Below the pieces are notes generated by a model. It searched no databases, had not been told where the DNA came from, and worked only from the letters and a program-made list of their open reading frames with translations. Shown here piece after piece: positions 11,201 to 20,451 of a stretch of DNA of 64,000 nucleotides (positions are counted from its first letter, which is position 1; every line of letters begins with the position of its first letter). The stretch lies in contig JAGNKU010000008.1 in NCBI GenBank assembly GCA_017999985.1, positions 124,001 to 188,000 of the forward strand. The letters are read 5' to 3'. The DNA comes from Phycisphaerae bacterium. Its GTDB lineage: Bacteria; Planctomycetota; Phycisphaerae; UBA1845; Fen-1342. Both the position numbers and the translations under genes were made by a program.

Positions 11201-13978
11201 GCCACGGACGTGCGCAGCGACCCGCGCACCCGCGACATTCCTGCGACCTACTGGGATGCCCACGACATCGCCTCGCTCGTGGACGCCCCCGTGTGGCTGC
11301 ACGGCCGCCTCGGCGGCCTGGTCAGCTTTGAGCAGGTAGGTGCCCCGCGCCAGTGGTCACCGGATGATGAGCGCCTCGCGGCGACGCTGGCCACCCTGGT
11401 GTCCCTGTGTGTGGAGAGCGCGGAGCGGCGGCGCAGCGAGGCGGCCCTGCGCGATAGCGAGGCCATGTTGCAGAGCATCTTCCGGGCCGCCCCGGTCGCG
11501 ATCGGCATCGTGGACTCCGATCGGCACATTCGGTCTGTCAACGACTGCATCGTCAGGATCCTGGGCTACCGCCCCGCTGAGGTCATCGGCCGGGACATGC
11601 GCCACCTCTATTTCACCGCAGAGGAGTATGAGCTCGCCGGCCGGACGTTCCAGCAGCAGGCGCAGCAGCAGGACATCATCCAGACGGAACACCGCCTGCG
11701 ACGCAAGGACGGCAGCGCCGTGCACGTCATGGTCAGCGGGGCGCCCCTGCGGCGCGAGGACGCGAGCGCCGGTTCGGTGTTCACGCTCATGGATATCACC
11801 GAGCGCAAACGCGCCGAGCAGGCGCTGCAGAGCCGGATTGTCGCGATGACACGGCCGCTGGACGACACCACGACGCTGCAGTTCTCCGATCTGTTCGACC
11901 TCGCGGAGATCCAGAAGATCCAGGACGCGTTTGCCGAATCCAGCGGCGTCGCGGCCCTGATCACCGACCCGGACGGCGTGCCGCTCACGCGTCCGAGCGG
12001 GTTCTGTCGCCTGTGCGCGGAGTTTGTCCGCAAAAGCCCCAAGGGACGTCAGCGGTGCGCGCAGTCCGACGCGGAACTCGGGCGCGTGAGCGCAGCAGGC
12101 CTGGTGGTGCGACCGTGCCTCAGCGCCGGCCTGTGGGGTGCCGGCGCCAGCATCACCGTCGGCGGCAAGCACATCGCCAACTGGCTGATCGGCCAGGTGC
12201 GCGATGAATCGCTTGACCTGGAGCGCATCAGTCAGTACGCCCGGGAGCTCGACGCCGATCCGGAGGAATTCCGCCGGGCCCTGCTCGAAGTGCCGGTGAT
12301 GTCGGCGGCCCAGTTCCGCAAGGTTGCCCACACGTTGTCGGTCCTGTCGAACCAGTTGTCGATCAAGGCCTACCAGAACGTGCAGCAGGCGCGCTTCATC
12401 GCGGACCTGAAGCGGGCCGAGGATGAACGCGACCGGTTGTTCAACTCCTCGATCGACCTGCTCTGCGTCGCCGGGTTTGACGGGCGCCTCCGGCAGGTGA
12501 ATCCGGCGTGGACACGCGCGCTGGGCTGGAGCGCGGAAGAACTGACGAAGTCGCCCTGGCTGGAGTTCGTGCACCCCGCAGACGTGCCCGCCACCATCGC
12601 GGCCGGCGAGCGCCTGCGGCGGGGGCTGGAAGTGCGCTCGTTCGAGAATCGCTATCGCTGCAAGGACGGCGCGTACCGCTGGTTGTCGTGGAACTCGTAT
12701 CCGCTGATGGAACAGGAATTGATCTTCGCCGTGAGCCGCGACGTCACGGAGCTGAAGGCGGCGGCGGAGGAGCGCGCCCGGCTCGAAGTCCAGCTCCGCC
12801 AGGCGCAGAAGATGGAAGCCGTCGGCCAGCTCGCCGGTGGCGTTGCGCACGATTTCAACAACATCCTGACCGCAGTCTTCGGCCAGCTCGATCTCGCGGT
12901 CCAGGCGCTCAAGACCCAATACCCCACCGCGCGCAACCTGCTGGACGGCATGCACCAGATCGAGCGCAGTGCCCACCGCGCCTCGGCCCTGACGCGCCAG
13001 TTGCTGGCCTTTAGCCGGCGGCAGGTCATCCGGCCCGAGGTGTTGAACCTCAACGCGACGCTGCGCGACCTGGAGAAGATGTTGCGGCGACTGCTCACGG
13101 AGAACATCACGCTGAAGCAGATCCTGGCGCCGGACCTGGCGGCCACGCGGGCCGACGCCGGGCAGTTGGAGCAGGTGATCGTCAACCTCGTGGTCAATGC
13201 CCGCGACGCGATGCCGAACGGCGGGCGCCTGACGCTGGAGACCGGCAATGTCGTGCTGGACGAGGCGTATGCGGCGCTGCATCCGGGGGCGCAGCCGGGC
13301 GAACATGTCGTCCTGGCCGTGAGCGACACGGGCCACGGCATGGACCCCGCGACGCTGGAACGCATCTTCGAGCCGTTCTTCACCACCAAGCCGAAGGGCC
13401 AGGGCACGGGGTTGGGACTGTCGACCGTTTATGGCATCGTGAAACAGGCCGGCGGTCACGTGAGCGTCTACAGCGAACGCGGCAAGGGCACGACGTTCAA
13501 GGTCCACCTGCCCGCCGTCCATGAACCCGTCACGCTCGCGAAGCCGGCCCGGGCCGAGTCCGCGCCACCGGGCGGGACCGAGACGCTCATGATTTGCGAA
13601 GACGATCCCGCGGTCCGCGAGATGACCGCCCGCATGCTGGCGGGCGCAGGGTACCAGGTGCTGGTGGCGCCGGACGCGGCCCACGCGCTGGAGCTGGCGG
13701 CCGCGCACGTCGGCCCGCTCGCGCTCCTGATCACCGACGTAATCATGCCGGACATGAACGGCCGGCAACTCGCCGAGGCCCTGACGGGCGTGCGCCCCGG
13801 CGTCCGCACGCTGTTCGTGTCGGGCTACACGTCAAACGTCATCGCGCACCACGGCGTACTGGATGAGAGCGTTGACTTCCTGGAGAAGCCGTACAGCCGG
13901 CGGCAACTGCTGCAGAGAGTCCGTGAGATGCTGGACCGCGCAGCGCCGCCGGCCGGGCCGCCGCGCTCAAGGATGTGA
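8228..13978 (+). CDS. Hybrid sensor histidine kinase with multiple PAS, GAF and PocR domains
   Basis: About 1916 residues with no membrane helix seen, so probably cytoplasmic. Approximate order: PAS, PAS, GAF (to 455), PAS, GAF (600-770), PAS, GAF (905-1085), PAS (1090-1210), PocR-type ligand domain (1220-1390; cysteines in CRLCAEF, RQRCAQSD and VRPCLSAG), PAS, HisKA (His in GGVAHDFNN near 1540), HATPase (GHGMDPATLERIFEPFF, GTGLGLS) and a C-terminal receiver (Asp in ITDVIMPDMNG, near 1836). All kinase and receiver residues are present. ATG 8228 is preferred over GTG 8222 because GAGG lies about 8 bases upstream. It has no adjacent output protein, so its partner is unknown. Confidence 0.92.
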   Translation: MEPDGNIRTHAPPECASRSATHGMEPSGPGASWQPSVEQLLALVPHPVFWKDRDGVYRGCNDAFARDAGLRCAAEVVGKTDFDLWRPRVVAEGYRAEDRAVMESRQPRRGIVERLQRVDGTELWVETTRVPLLDPDGQPGGVLGFYEDITARKQAEEAAQQERYFSESALEAMPGVFFVFDAQGRMLKWNRKLETLTGYTAEEIAERTILDLLHPDCRELVTQRVQDVFSQGWAVAEVVVVSKDGYATPYYCHSLRTIRDGRPCVMGMGIDISERKRGEDLVQGLNRLKEDLLGEGDLSAKLRHVTDGVVRLFDADFARIWLSLPGDRCATDCVHAGVAEGPHVCRRRERCLHLVASSGRYTHLDGAMHRRVPFGCYKIGRIASGDEPSFLTNTVAEDPRVHDREWARQLGLASFAGYRLLSADQEPIGVLALFSRHPLSAEDDRLLASVAATASQVILAAQIQESLRASEERWQFALEGAGDGVWDWNPQTGAIICSRQWKAMLGYAEHEINVTMAWWEQALHPDDRARALADLHRHLSGQATTYMSEYRMRCKDGSWKWILDRGKVVSYTPEGQPLRVVGTHTDLTERKRVEEALQLNESRLEALLELNQKTDATLADIAEFAMEQAVRLTRSRLGYIAFVNEDESVLTMFAWSKTAMAECAVQNRPVEYPLQTTGLWGEAVRQRRSIITNNYAAPSPWKKGTPAGHVTLRRHMNVPVFDGERIVIVAGVGNKDTDYDESDVRQLTLLMSGMWRSVQRTRAEEESRASEARFRSLYASMAEGVALHELVRNEHGIPVDYRLLEVNPRYEQVTGLSAERVVGKLAREAYGTPEPPYLREFAGAVEARQPAGLETYFASLARHFAISIAPLEGDRFATIFFDITERKQAEEQQRRREAELRRQTEVLLRLMMDGALFGGELAAALAEITAAGAELLQTERVSVWWYEDEYRTIRCVDAFQRRSGQHARGETLRSADFPTYTASHRKGQVIAATDVRSDPRTRDIPATYWDAHDIASLVDAPVWLHGRLGGLVSFEQVGAPRQWSPDDERLAATLATLVSLCVESAERRRSEAALRDSEAMLQSIFRAAPVAIGIVDSDRHIRSVNDCIVRILGYRPAEVIGRDMRHLYFTAEEYELAGRTFQQQAQQQDIIQTEHRLRRKDGSAVHVMVSGAPLRREDASAGSVFTLMDITERKRAEQALQSRIVAMTRPLDDTTTLQFSDLFDLAEIQKIQDAFAESSGVAALITDPDGVPLTRPSGFCRLCAEFVRKSPKGRQRCAQSDAELGRVSAAGLVVRPCLSAGLWGAGASITVGGKHIANWLIGQVRDESLDLERISQYARELDADPEEFRRALLEVPVMSAAQFRKVAHTLSVLSNQLSIKAYQNVQQARFIADLKRAEDERDRLFNSSIDLLCVAGFDGRLRQVNPAWTRALGWSAEELTKSPWLEFVHPADVPATIAAGERLRRGLEVRSFENRYRCKDGAYRWLSWNSYPLMEQELIFAVSRDVTELKAAAEERARLEVQLRQAQKMEAVGQLAGGVAHDFNNILTAVFGQLDLAVQALKTQYPTARNLLDGMHQIERSAHRASALTRQLLAFSRRQVIRPEVLNLNATLRDLEKMLRRLLTENITLKQILAPDLAATRADAGQLEQVIVNLVVNARDAMPNGGRLTLETGNVVLDEAYAALHPGAQPGEHVVLAVSDTGHGMDPATLERIFEPFFTTKPKGQGTGLGLSTVYGIVKQAGGHVSVYSERGKGTTFKVHLPAVHEPVTLAKPARAESAPPGGTETLMICEDDPAVREMTARMLAGAGYQVLVAPDAAHALELAAAHVGPLALLITDVIMPDMNGRQLAEALTGVRPGVRTLFVSGYTSNVIAHHGVLDESVDFLEKPYSRRQLLQRVREMLDRAAPPAGPPRSRM

Positions 13979-15748
13979 CGCGAGAACCGCCCGCAGAATC
14001 GGCTCGTAGGCCATGGCCATGCGGTGGAAGCCCAGATCCGTCGGGTGCACGCCGTCGACCGTGCCATTCTCCGGGCCGGCAAGCTGGGTGTCGCCCGGCA
14101 GGTAGTGGAGTCGGCTCACGCCCTCCTGGAGCAGGTCGGCGTACGCCTCCCGCAGGGCGCGGTTGCCGGGGTTGTCGGGCACGCCGAGCGGGCTTTCCAC
14201 CAGCAGGATCGGGGTGGTCGGCCGGGCCGCCCGCAGGGCCCGCACGAACGGCCGCACGCGCTCGCGGACCATGTCCGTGGTCATGTTCGGCAGGCACTCC
14301 AGCACGAACAGCGCCGCGTCGAGCTCGCCCAGCAGGGTGGCCATCTCCGGCTCCATCTTGCCCGCACCGGAGAAGCCGAGGTTGATCACCGCGCGGTCGA
14401 GCCAACGCCCCAGGATCGCGGTGTGGCACATGCCGGCCCGCGAAGCGCAGCCGCCCTGCGTGATGGACGTGCCGTAAAAGACGATCGGCTGGGTGCGCGG
14501 CGCCGGCGGCCGGACCAGGCGGGCGCCCGGGTCGATGCCGATGAGCAGCTCTTTCACCGGGCTGTAGAGCGGCAGATACAGCAGATACTCAGTCAGCTCG
14601 CCGGGCCGGCCGCTCACAAGCGTGGCGGTCGTGCGCTGCGGCTGCGGTCGCCCGACGCCGCGGAAGACCCAGCGGCCTTCGCGCCGGGCATACAGATCGA
14701 GCCCGCTGTTGCCGGTGGCCGCCATGTGGTTCATGGCCGTGCCGCCGTCCCAGACGGCCGCGATGGTCCCCGAATCGGTTGCGAAGCGTACGGCCAATCC
14801 GGCGGTGCGCTTGCTCAGCGTCCAGACCGCCTCGGTGACGTGCGCCCTGGCGCGGGCGGGGAGTCGCTCGTAGAACGCTTCGGTGTCGGCCCAACCCTTG
14901 CCTTCGATGGCCAACTGCTGCGCGTTGTACCAGAGCAGTTTCGAGTCCGATTCCTGCGTTGCTTCCGCCGCATTGAGAACCGTCCCGCGGGTCGTGGCGC
15001 TGGTCAGCGCCTCGTCGAGCAGTCCCGCCCACACGCGGTAGCCGGCGTCGCTCAGGTGCAGGCCGTCGCGGGAGTACTCGGCGCGCAGCAGGCCCTGCGT
15101 GTCCGCCAGGCCGGGGTACGCCGCCACGAACGTGCAGCCGCAATCAGCGGCGATCTGTCGCAACCGGTCGTTCAGGTCGACGATCAAGGGGACCAGGTCG
15201 GCGTAGCGGTCGCGCGTCGGGAACAGATCGGCGATGAGCAGCGGGACGTCGGGTAGACGCGTGCGGATGCGCCGTACCACCTCGCGATAGCAGGTCTCGA
15301 TTTCGTCCAGGGACGGCGTGCCGTGCCGCCAGAGCTCGCCCAGGTCGTTCACGCCGTTTTCGAGCACGATCACGCCGGGCTGGCAGTCGAACACGGAGCA
15401 ATCCAGGCGGTGCAGGATGCCGCGCGCGCCGATCCCGATGCGGTCGGCCGCGATGCCGCGGTTGATGACGTGCCAGCGCGGCGCCAGCAGGCTGGCGTCG
15501 AAGCCCTCGACGTGCGATGAGCCGACGAGCACGACGTTCTGCGGCGGTACGTTCTCCCGCTCGAACTGCGCGACCCGGTCGCGGTAGTGCTGCGCCCACT
15601 GGTCGGCGACGGCCTGGGTGGCGGGGGCGCTTGCCGGCTGGCCGGCGGCCACCGCGGCGAAACCGGCGACACTGACACTCAGAACGGCCTGCACGATCGG
15701 GATGACGTGGCTCGACGGGTGGTTTCTCATATTCTCGGCTGCCCTCAT
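13967..15748 (-). CDS. Exported protein with two SGNH/GDSL hydrolase domains
   Basis: 593 residues with an N-terminal signal peptide (hydrophobic run VQAVLSVSVAGFAAVAAG). The first SGNH domain (about 45-245) has LVGSSHVEGF as block I, NGVNDLG and DGLHLSDAGY. A beta-rich middle follows, then a second SGNH domain (about 395-590) with FYGTSITQGG and DGVHPTDLGF. Both carry the expected Ser, Asn and Asp/His positions, so it is probably a secreted esterase or acetylesterase acting on carbohydrate. An internal Met at residue 7 is an alternative start. Its 3' end overlaps the convergent kinase gene by 12 bases. Confidence 0.85.
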   Translation of the reverse strand: MRAAENMRNHPSSHVIPIVQAVLSVSVAGFAAVAAGQPASAPATQAVADQWAQHYRDRVAQFERENVPPQNVVLVGSSHVEGFDASLLAPRWHVINRGIAADRIGIGARGILHRLDCSVFDCQPGVIVLENGVNDLGELWRHGTPSLDEIETCYREVVRRIRTRLPDVPLLIADLFPTRDRYADLVPLIVDLNDRLRQIAADCGCTFVAAYPGLADTQGLLRAEYSRDGLHLSDAGYRVWAGLLDEALTSATTRGTVLNAAEATQESDSKLLWYNAQQLAIEGKGWADTEAFYERLPARARAHVTEAVWTLSKRTAGLAVRFATDSGTIAAVWDGGTAMNHMAATGNSGLDLYARREGRWVFRGVGRPQPQRTTATLVSGRPGELTEYLLYLPLYSPVKELLIGIDPGARLVRPPAPRTQPIVFYGTSITQGGCASRAGMCHTAILGRWLDRAVINLGFSGAGKMEPEMATLLGELDAALFVLECLPNMTTDMVRERVRPFVRALRAARPTTPILLVESPLGVPDNPGNRALREAYADLLQEGVSRLHYLPGDTQLAGPENGTVDGVHPTDLGFHRMAMAYEPILRAVLASHP

Positions 15749-15895
15749 GTCGCGGGCTCGCTGCGATCGTCACACGGGATCGAGTGTACACCGCGGAGGG
15801 CGAACTTGTCAGGGCCGATCGCGCGTGGGGGCGTTCACGCCGGCGAGGTGACCGCAGACGGTAACCGGCGTGACGGGCCGCGCATCAGGTTGGTG

Positions 15896-15925
15896 TTGCG
15901 TGCCGGTGCTGACAGCGCCTACGAT
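15896..15925 (+). promoter_or_regulatory. Candidate promoter for the WxxGxW-repeat gene
   Basis: TTGCGT, 18 bases, TACGAT, about 90 bases upstream of ATG 16014. The rest of the 15749-16013 gap between divergently oriented genes shows no gene. Confidence 0.35.
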
Positions 15926-16013
15926 AATCACGAAGCTGCCCGGCACCGTTGTCGAGCAAGGTGCAGTGGGGAAGTGTTGTTCGCAGACACGTCACCACCA
16001 TGGAGACTCGATC

Positions 16014-17573
16014 ATGAAGGCGCTCTTCCGCATCACGCTGACCGCGTTCATCCTCATGAGCGTGGACCTGCTCCCCGGTTTGTTCACGCTCACCCCCGCG
16101 TCCGCACAGTGGGCCCCGTTCCCGGTACGCCGGCGCCCAGCGCAAACTGACGCCATGCAGCAATCCGGCGTCGAGGTGTTGACGCGCGGGCCCGTCCACG
16201 AAGCTTTCGCCAGCCCGGTGAATCTCGACCCCGAGGCCGGCCTGCTCGCTCCACACGCCCCGCCCGACCCCCTCGACGAGGGCGTGCCCGACGAAGCCCC
16301 GGAGTTTACCGACGGCGACGCCGAGTGGATTCCCGGCTACTGGGCCTGGGATGACGAAGAGAACGAGTACATTTGGATCAGCGGCGTCTGGCGGGTTCCG
16401 CCGCCTGACGCCGACTGGGTGCCCGGACACTGGACCGCCACGCGGGAGGGCTATCGCTGGGTGCCGGGATTCTGGTCCACCGACGAGGATCGCGAACTGG
16501 AGTATCTGCCGCGGCCGCCGAAGAATCTGGACGAGGGTCCGGTGGGTCCGCCGCCGAGCCCCGACTACATCTGGGTACCCGGGTCATGGTACTTCGAGGC
16601 GAACTATGAGTGGGTGGCCCCGCCGACGGTCCGCGTCGAGCGCCGTGATGGCTACTTCTGGCGGCCGGGGTATTGGCTCCGGGCCCGTCCGGACTGGGTG
16701 TGGATCCCGGCCCGTTATGTCTGGTCGCCCGGTGGGGTCGTGTTCGTGGATGGCCATTGGGATTTCGTGGTCGAGCGTCGTGGCTTGCTGTTTGCGCCCG
16801 TGCGCGTCGCGCGGCCGCTGTTCTTCCACCGGCGCATCCACTATGTCCCGCAGATCGTCATCAGCACCGACATCTTCACGGTCCATCTCTTTACACGGCC
16901 GAGTTACGTTCACTACTACTTCGGGGACTATTACGCGCCCGACTACGTGCGGCGCGGGATTCAACCCTGGTTTGAAGTTCGGCGCGGCTGCTATGACCCG
17001 ATCTACGTGACGTATGCCTGGCGGTATCGCGACAATGGGACCTGGCTCGACGGACTGCGTCGCACGTATGAGCGTCGGCGGGTGGTGGTCGCGGAACGGC
17101 CGCCGCGCACGTACCGGGTCCAGCTTGAACGGGTCCGCCGCGTGCCGGAGGCCGAGCGCCGCACGTTGATCGTGGGCCGGTCGGTGCGCGAGCTGCGCTC
17201 CGACGACGCGCGGTATCGATTCCGTACGCTGGATGAAGGTCGCCGGACGACGATCACCCGCAACGTGGACGGGCTGCGTGACCTGCGCCGGCAGCGCGCC
17301 ACCTGGGAGGCGGATGCGCAGCGCCCGACGGGTGAACGCGGTCGTACGGCCCCGCGGCCCGGAACCGAGCGCGTGTCCCGCGAACCCGGGCAGGAGCGCC
17401 CGCGGAGCGAAGTCGCGGCGACGGAGCGCCCGTACCGCGTGAAGTTGCCTGCGTCTTCGATCAGTGGGCGGAAAGGGGAGGCGCGGCGCGCCCCGGCCGT
17501 GGAGCGCGCCCCCACGACGGATACGCCGACCCCGCGCAAGATCAAGCGCACCTCCGAGGGAACCCGCCGCTGA
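16014..17573 (+). CDS. Exported WxxGxW (YXWGXW) repeat protein
   Basis: 519 residues with a signal peptide ending near ASAQ (residue 32). From about 100 to 250 it has at least six WxxGxW motifs (WIPGYW, WISGVW, WVPGHW, WVPGFW, WVPGSW, WRPGYW), the hallmark of the YXWGXW repeat family of secreted beta-rich proteins. The last 180 residues are very Arg-rich and probably disordered. ATG 16014 has GGAG about 8 bases upstream. No enzymatic motif is visible; the molecular role of the family is not known to me. Confidence 0.85.
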   Translation: MKALFRITLTAFILMSVDLLPGLFTLTPASAQWAPFPVRRRPAQTDAMQQSGVEVLTRGPVHEAFASPVNLDPEAGLLAPHAPPDPLDEGVPDEAPEFTDGDAEWIPGYWAWDDEENEYIWISGVWRVPPPDADWVPGHWTATREGYRWVPGFWSTDEDRELEYLPRPPKNLDEGPVGPPPSPDYIWVPGSWYFEANYEWVAPPTVRVERRDGYFWRPGYWLRARPDWVWIPARYVWSPGGVVFVDGHWDFVVERRGLLFAPVRVARPLFFHRRIHYVPQIVISTDIFTVHLFTRPSYVHYYFGDYYAPDYVRRGIQPWFEVRRGCYDPIYVTYAWRYRDNGTWLDGLRRTYERRRVVVAERPPRTYRVQLERVRRVPEAERRTLIVGRSVRELRSDDARYRFRTLDEGRRTTITRNVDGLRDLRRQRATWEADAQRPTGERGRTAPRPGTERVSREPGQERPRSEVAATERPYRVKLPASSISGRKGEARRAPAVERAPTTDTPTPRKIKRTSEGTRR

Positions 17574-17674
17574 GGTCTGCCGGGACGTGGTCTTGTCGCA
17601 CTCGGGCGCGGATCGCATGGCGCGACGCCTGCGTCCGCGCATCACGCGGGCATTAGCGCGCGGAGGATTAGTGC

Positions 17675-20431
17675 ATGACATCACAACCGTCCCCCAGCCG
17701 CCGACGGGCGCCGGGTGCGGGCGCGCGTCGTTGCGCGCCCACGGGCTGCCTCGTGGTCAGTTCACACTGGGACCGCGAGTGGTACGAGCCGTTCCAGTAC
17801 TACCGCAGCCGGCTGGTGGACGTCATCGACGCGCTGCTCGACCTGATGGAGCGCGACGCGCGGTTTCCCTATTTCCAGTTCGACGGTCAGACCGTCGTGC
17901 TGGAGGACTACCTGGAGATCAAGCCGGAAAACCGCGCCCGGCTGGAGGCGCTGATCCGCGCCGGACGCATCCAGGTCGGCCCGTGGTACGTGCAGCCGGA
18001 TGAGTTTCTGCCCTGCGGCGAGGCGCTCATCCGCAACCTGCTGCGCGGCCACCAGCTCGCGGCTGAGTTCGGCGGCGTGATGAAGGTCGGCTTCGTCTGC
18101 GACACGTTCGGCCACAACTCGCAGTTGCCGCAGCTCTTCCGTGGGTGCGGGATCGATACGGCGGCGGTCTGGCGGGGGACGAACTACCCCACGCACCCCG
18201 GGCTGTTTCGCTGGCAGGCCGCCGACGGCAGCGAAGTCCTGACCTACGTGTTCGAGGATGTCGGCTACGGCCAGTACTACTTCGTCGTGCGGATGAAGTC
18301 GCACACGCCGGCGGGCAAGTTTGATTACGCCAAGGCGCTCGCGGGCCTGCGCCAGGTCTTCGAGATCGAGCAGCCGCGCGTTCCCGGTCGCGCCCTTCTC
18401 CTCTTCGACGGGCTTGATCACATGCCCGCCGAGCCGGCGACGCCCGAGCTCATTCGGCGGGCGCGGGCGGCGGGTTTGCCGGTGAGGCACACGACCCTGG
18501 CGGAGTATTTTGCCGAGGTGCGCCGCCAGAACCTGAAGCTGAAGGTCTTTCGCGGCGAACTGAGGGAAACCGCGGAAAAGAACGGCAACGTGATCCCGGG
18601 CGTGGCGAGCAGCCGCATCTACCTCAAGCAACACAACGCCGCGTGTGAACACCGCCTGCTGCACTGGCTCGAGCCCTTCGCCGTGCTGGCGCAACTGGCC
18701 GGCTGCGCGTACCCGCGCGGCTACCTCCGGCTGGCCTGGAAGTACCTGTTGCGGAATCACCCTCATGACAGCATCTGCGGATGCAGCATCGACCAGGTGC
18801 ACCAGGACATGCTGTACCGCTTCGACCAGTGCCGGATGATCGCGGACCGCAACCTGTACTTCAGCCTGCGGGCGCTCACCGACCGGATGCGGTTGCCGCA
18901 GATCAAGGGCGACGAAGACTTCACGGTGACCATCTTCAATCCCACCGATCAGCCGGCTGACGGCGTGCTGGATTTTCCGCTGTATTTCAAGGCCGACACG
19001 AAGAACCGCTTTTCGGAGTGGTTCGGCTATGAACCGATCGTGGGTTTCCGGCTGTATGACGCGGACGGTCGCGAGGTCGAGTACCAGCGTCTGGACGTTG
19101 TGAAGCAGGCCAATGTGAAGACTTACGACCGGCTCGCGGGGTTCAAGGAGACGGTCAGCGAGCAGGTCCGCGTCGCCGCGCAGTTGTCACTGCCGCCACG
19201 CGGCTGGACCACGCTGCTCTGCAAGCCGACCACCGAGAAGACGCGCTCCGCCGGCACGCAGGTGCTCGACGATCACCAGATGCAGAACGACCACCTGCGC
19301 GTAAGCATTCGGCCAAACGGGACCATCGACCTGCTGCACCGCAAGTCGGGGCAGACCTACACGGAGCTGCTGACCTTCGAGGACCGGGCGGACATCGGCG
19401 ATGGCTGGTATCACGGCACCGCGGTGAATGACGAGTGGTTCACGAGCCACGGCACCCAGGCGGAGATTGCGCTGGTGCACGACGGCTTCGCATTGACGAC
19501 ATTCCGCCTGCGCAGCGCGCTGCACGTGCCGGCGCGTTTCGAGCACGATCAGAAAGTCATGCGCCGCAGCAGCACGCTGATGCCGCTGGTGATCACCAGT
19601 TGGCTTACGCTGCGCGCCGGTGCGCCATACCTGGAGATCCGCACCGAGGTCGAGAACACGGTGCGCGACCACCGACTGCGCGTGCTGTTTCCCACGGGGC
19701 TGGGTGTGAAGACGTACTTCGCCGACAGTGCGTTCGACGTCGTCGAGCGCCCCGTGGCGCTGCGGCCGGACTGGTACAAACTCCACGAGCCGGAAGTCGA
19801 GACCAAGCCGCAGTATTCCTTCACCGCGGTCAACGACGGACAGCGCGGGTTCGCGGTGCTCAGCAGCGGCCAGCCGGAGTCGGCCGTCCGCGACCTGCCC
19901 GCGCGGCCCATCGCGCTCACGCTGTTCCGCGGCTTCCGGCGGACCGTGGGCACGCCGGGCGAGGACGGCGGGCAGATGCTCGGCCGCACGCGGCACACGT
20001 ACTGGCTCTTTCCGCACGCGGGGCCGCTGCCGGTCGCCGAGCTGTTGCGGCTGGGGCAGCGCCTGGCCACCGGTATCGAGTGCATCTACACCGACGTGGT
20101 CCGACAGCGGCTGGTCGCGGGCCAGGTGCCGAAGCAGGCGGTGGTGTTACCCGCCACCGGATCGTGGCTGCGCTGCGGGCCGGGGCCATTGATCATCACG
20201 GCGTGCAAGGCCTCCGAGGACGGGCAGGCGGTGATCGTACGGGCGTTCAATCCGCTCGATGAGCCGGCGCGGCAACGGCTCGAGTTCATCGCCGATGTCC
20301 GCGCCGCCCACACGACGAACCTGCTGGAAGAGCCGCAGCAGAAGCTGGCCGTTCGCGGCAAGGCCGTGACTGTGACGGCGGCGCCGAAGCAGATTGTGAC
20401 GCTGCGAGTCGTGCTCGCGCCGCTGGCGTGA
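17675..20431 (+). CDS. Glycoside hydrolase family 38 alpha-mannosidase
   Basis: 918 residues. The N-terminal catalytic domain has SHWDREWY (zinc-binding His and Asp), FQFDGQT and VCDTFGHNSQLPQL, in which the Asp is the GH38 nucleophile; HPHDSICGCSID carries a further metal-binding His/Asp. The C-terminal half is the beta-sandwich part of the family. GGAGG lies 8 bases before the ATG. No signal peptide is evident, so a cytoplasmic role in mannoside breakdown is likely. Length and domain order match bacterial GH38 enzymes. The exact linkage specificity cannot be told. Confidence 0.93.
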   Translation: MTSQPSPSRRRAPGAGARRCAPTGCLVVSSHWDREWYEPFQYYRSRLVDVIDALLDLMERDARFPYFQFDGQTVVLEDYLEIKPENRARLEALIRAGRIQVGPWYVQPDEFLPCGEALIRNLLRGHQLAAEFGGVMKVGFVCDTFGHNSQLPQLFRGCGIDTAAVWRGTNYPTHPGLFRWQAADGSEVLTYVFEDVGYGQYYFVVRMKSHTPAGKFDYAKALAGLRQVFEIEQPRVPGRALLLFDGLDHMPAEPATPELIRRARAAGLPVRHTTLAEYFAEVRRQNLKLKVFRGELRETAEKNGNVIPGVASSRIYLKQHNAACEHRLLHWLEPFAVLAQLAGCAYPRGYLRLAWKYLLRNHPHDSICGCSIDQVHQDMLYRFDQCRMIADRNLYFSLRALTDRMRLPQIKGDEDFTVTIFNPTDQPADGVLDFPLYFKADTKNRFSEWFGYEPIVGFRLYDADGREVEYQRLDVVKQANVKTYDRLAGFKETVSEQVRVAAQLSLPPRGWTTLLCKPTTEKTRSAGTQVLDDHQMQNDHLRVSIRPNGTIDLLHRKSGQTYTELLTFEDRADIGDGWYHGTAVNDEWFTSHGTQAEIALVHDGFALTTFRLRSALHVPARFEHDQKVMRRSSTLMPLVITSWLTLRAGAPYLEIRTEVENTVRDHRLRVLFPTGLGVKTYFADSAFDVVERPVALRPDWYKLHEPEVETKPQYSFTAVNDGQRGFAVLSSGQPESAVRDLPARPIALTLFRGFRRTVGTPGEDGGQMLGRTRHTYWLFPHAGPLPVAELLRLGQRLATGIECIYTDVVRQRLVAGQVPKQAVVLPATGSWLRCGPGPLIITACKASEDGQAVIVRAFNPLDEPARQRLEFIADVRAAHTTNLLEEPQQKLAVRGKAVTVTAAPKQIVTLRVVLAPLA

Positions 20432-20451
20432 GTGGGTACAGGATCGCTCCC

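Noticed and set aside
8861-11302. Open frame of 813 residues on the minus strand
   Set aside because: It lies wholly inside the kinase gene and has the Arg/His/Pro-rich, repeat-free composition of an antisense shadow in GC-rich DNA.
11357-13768. Open frame of 803 residues on the minus strand
   Set aside because: Antisense to the kinase, HATPase and receiver domains; composition typical of a shadow.
17464-18003. Frame linking the WxxGxW protein and the mannosidase
   Set aside because: It overlaps both well-supported genes in another frame.
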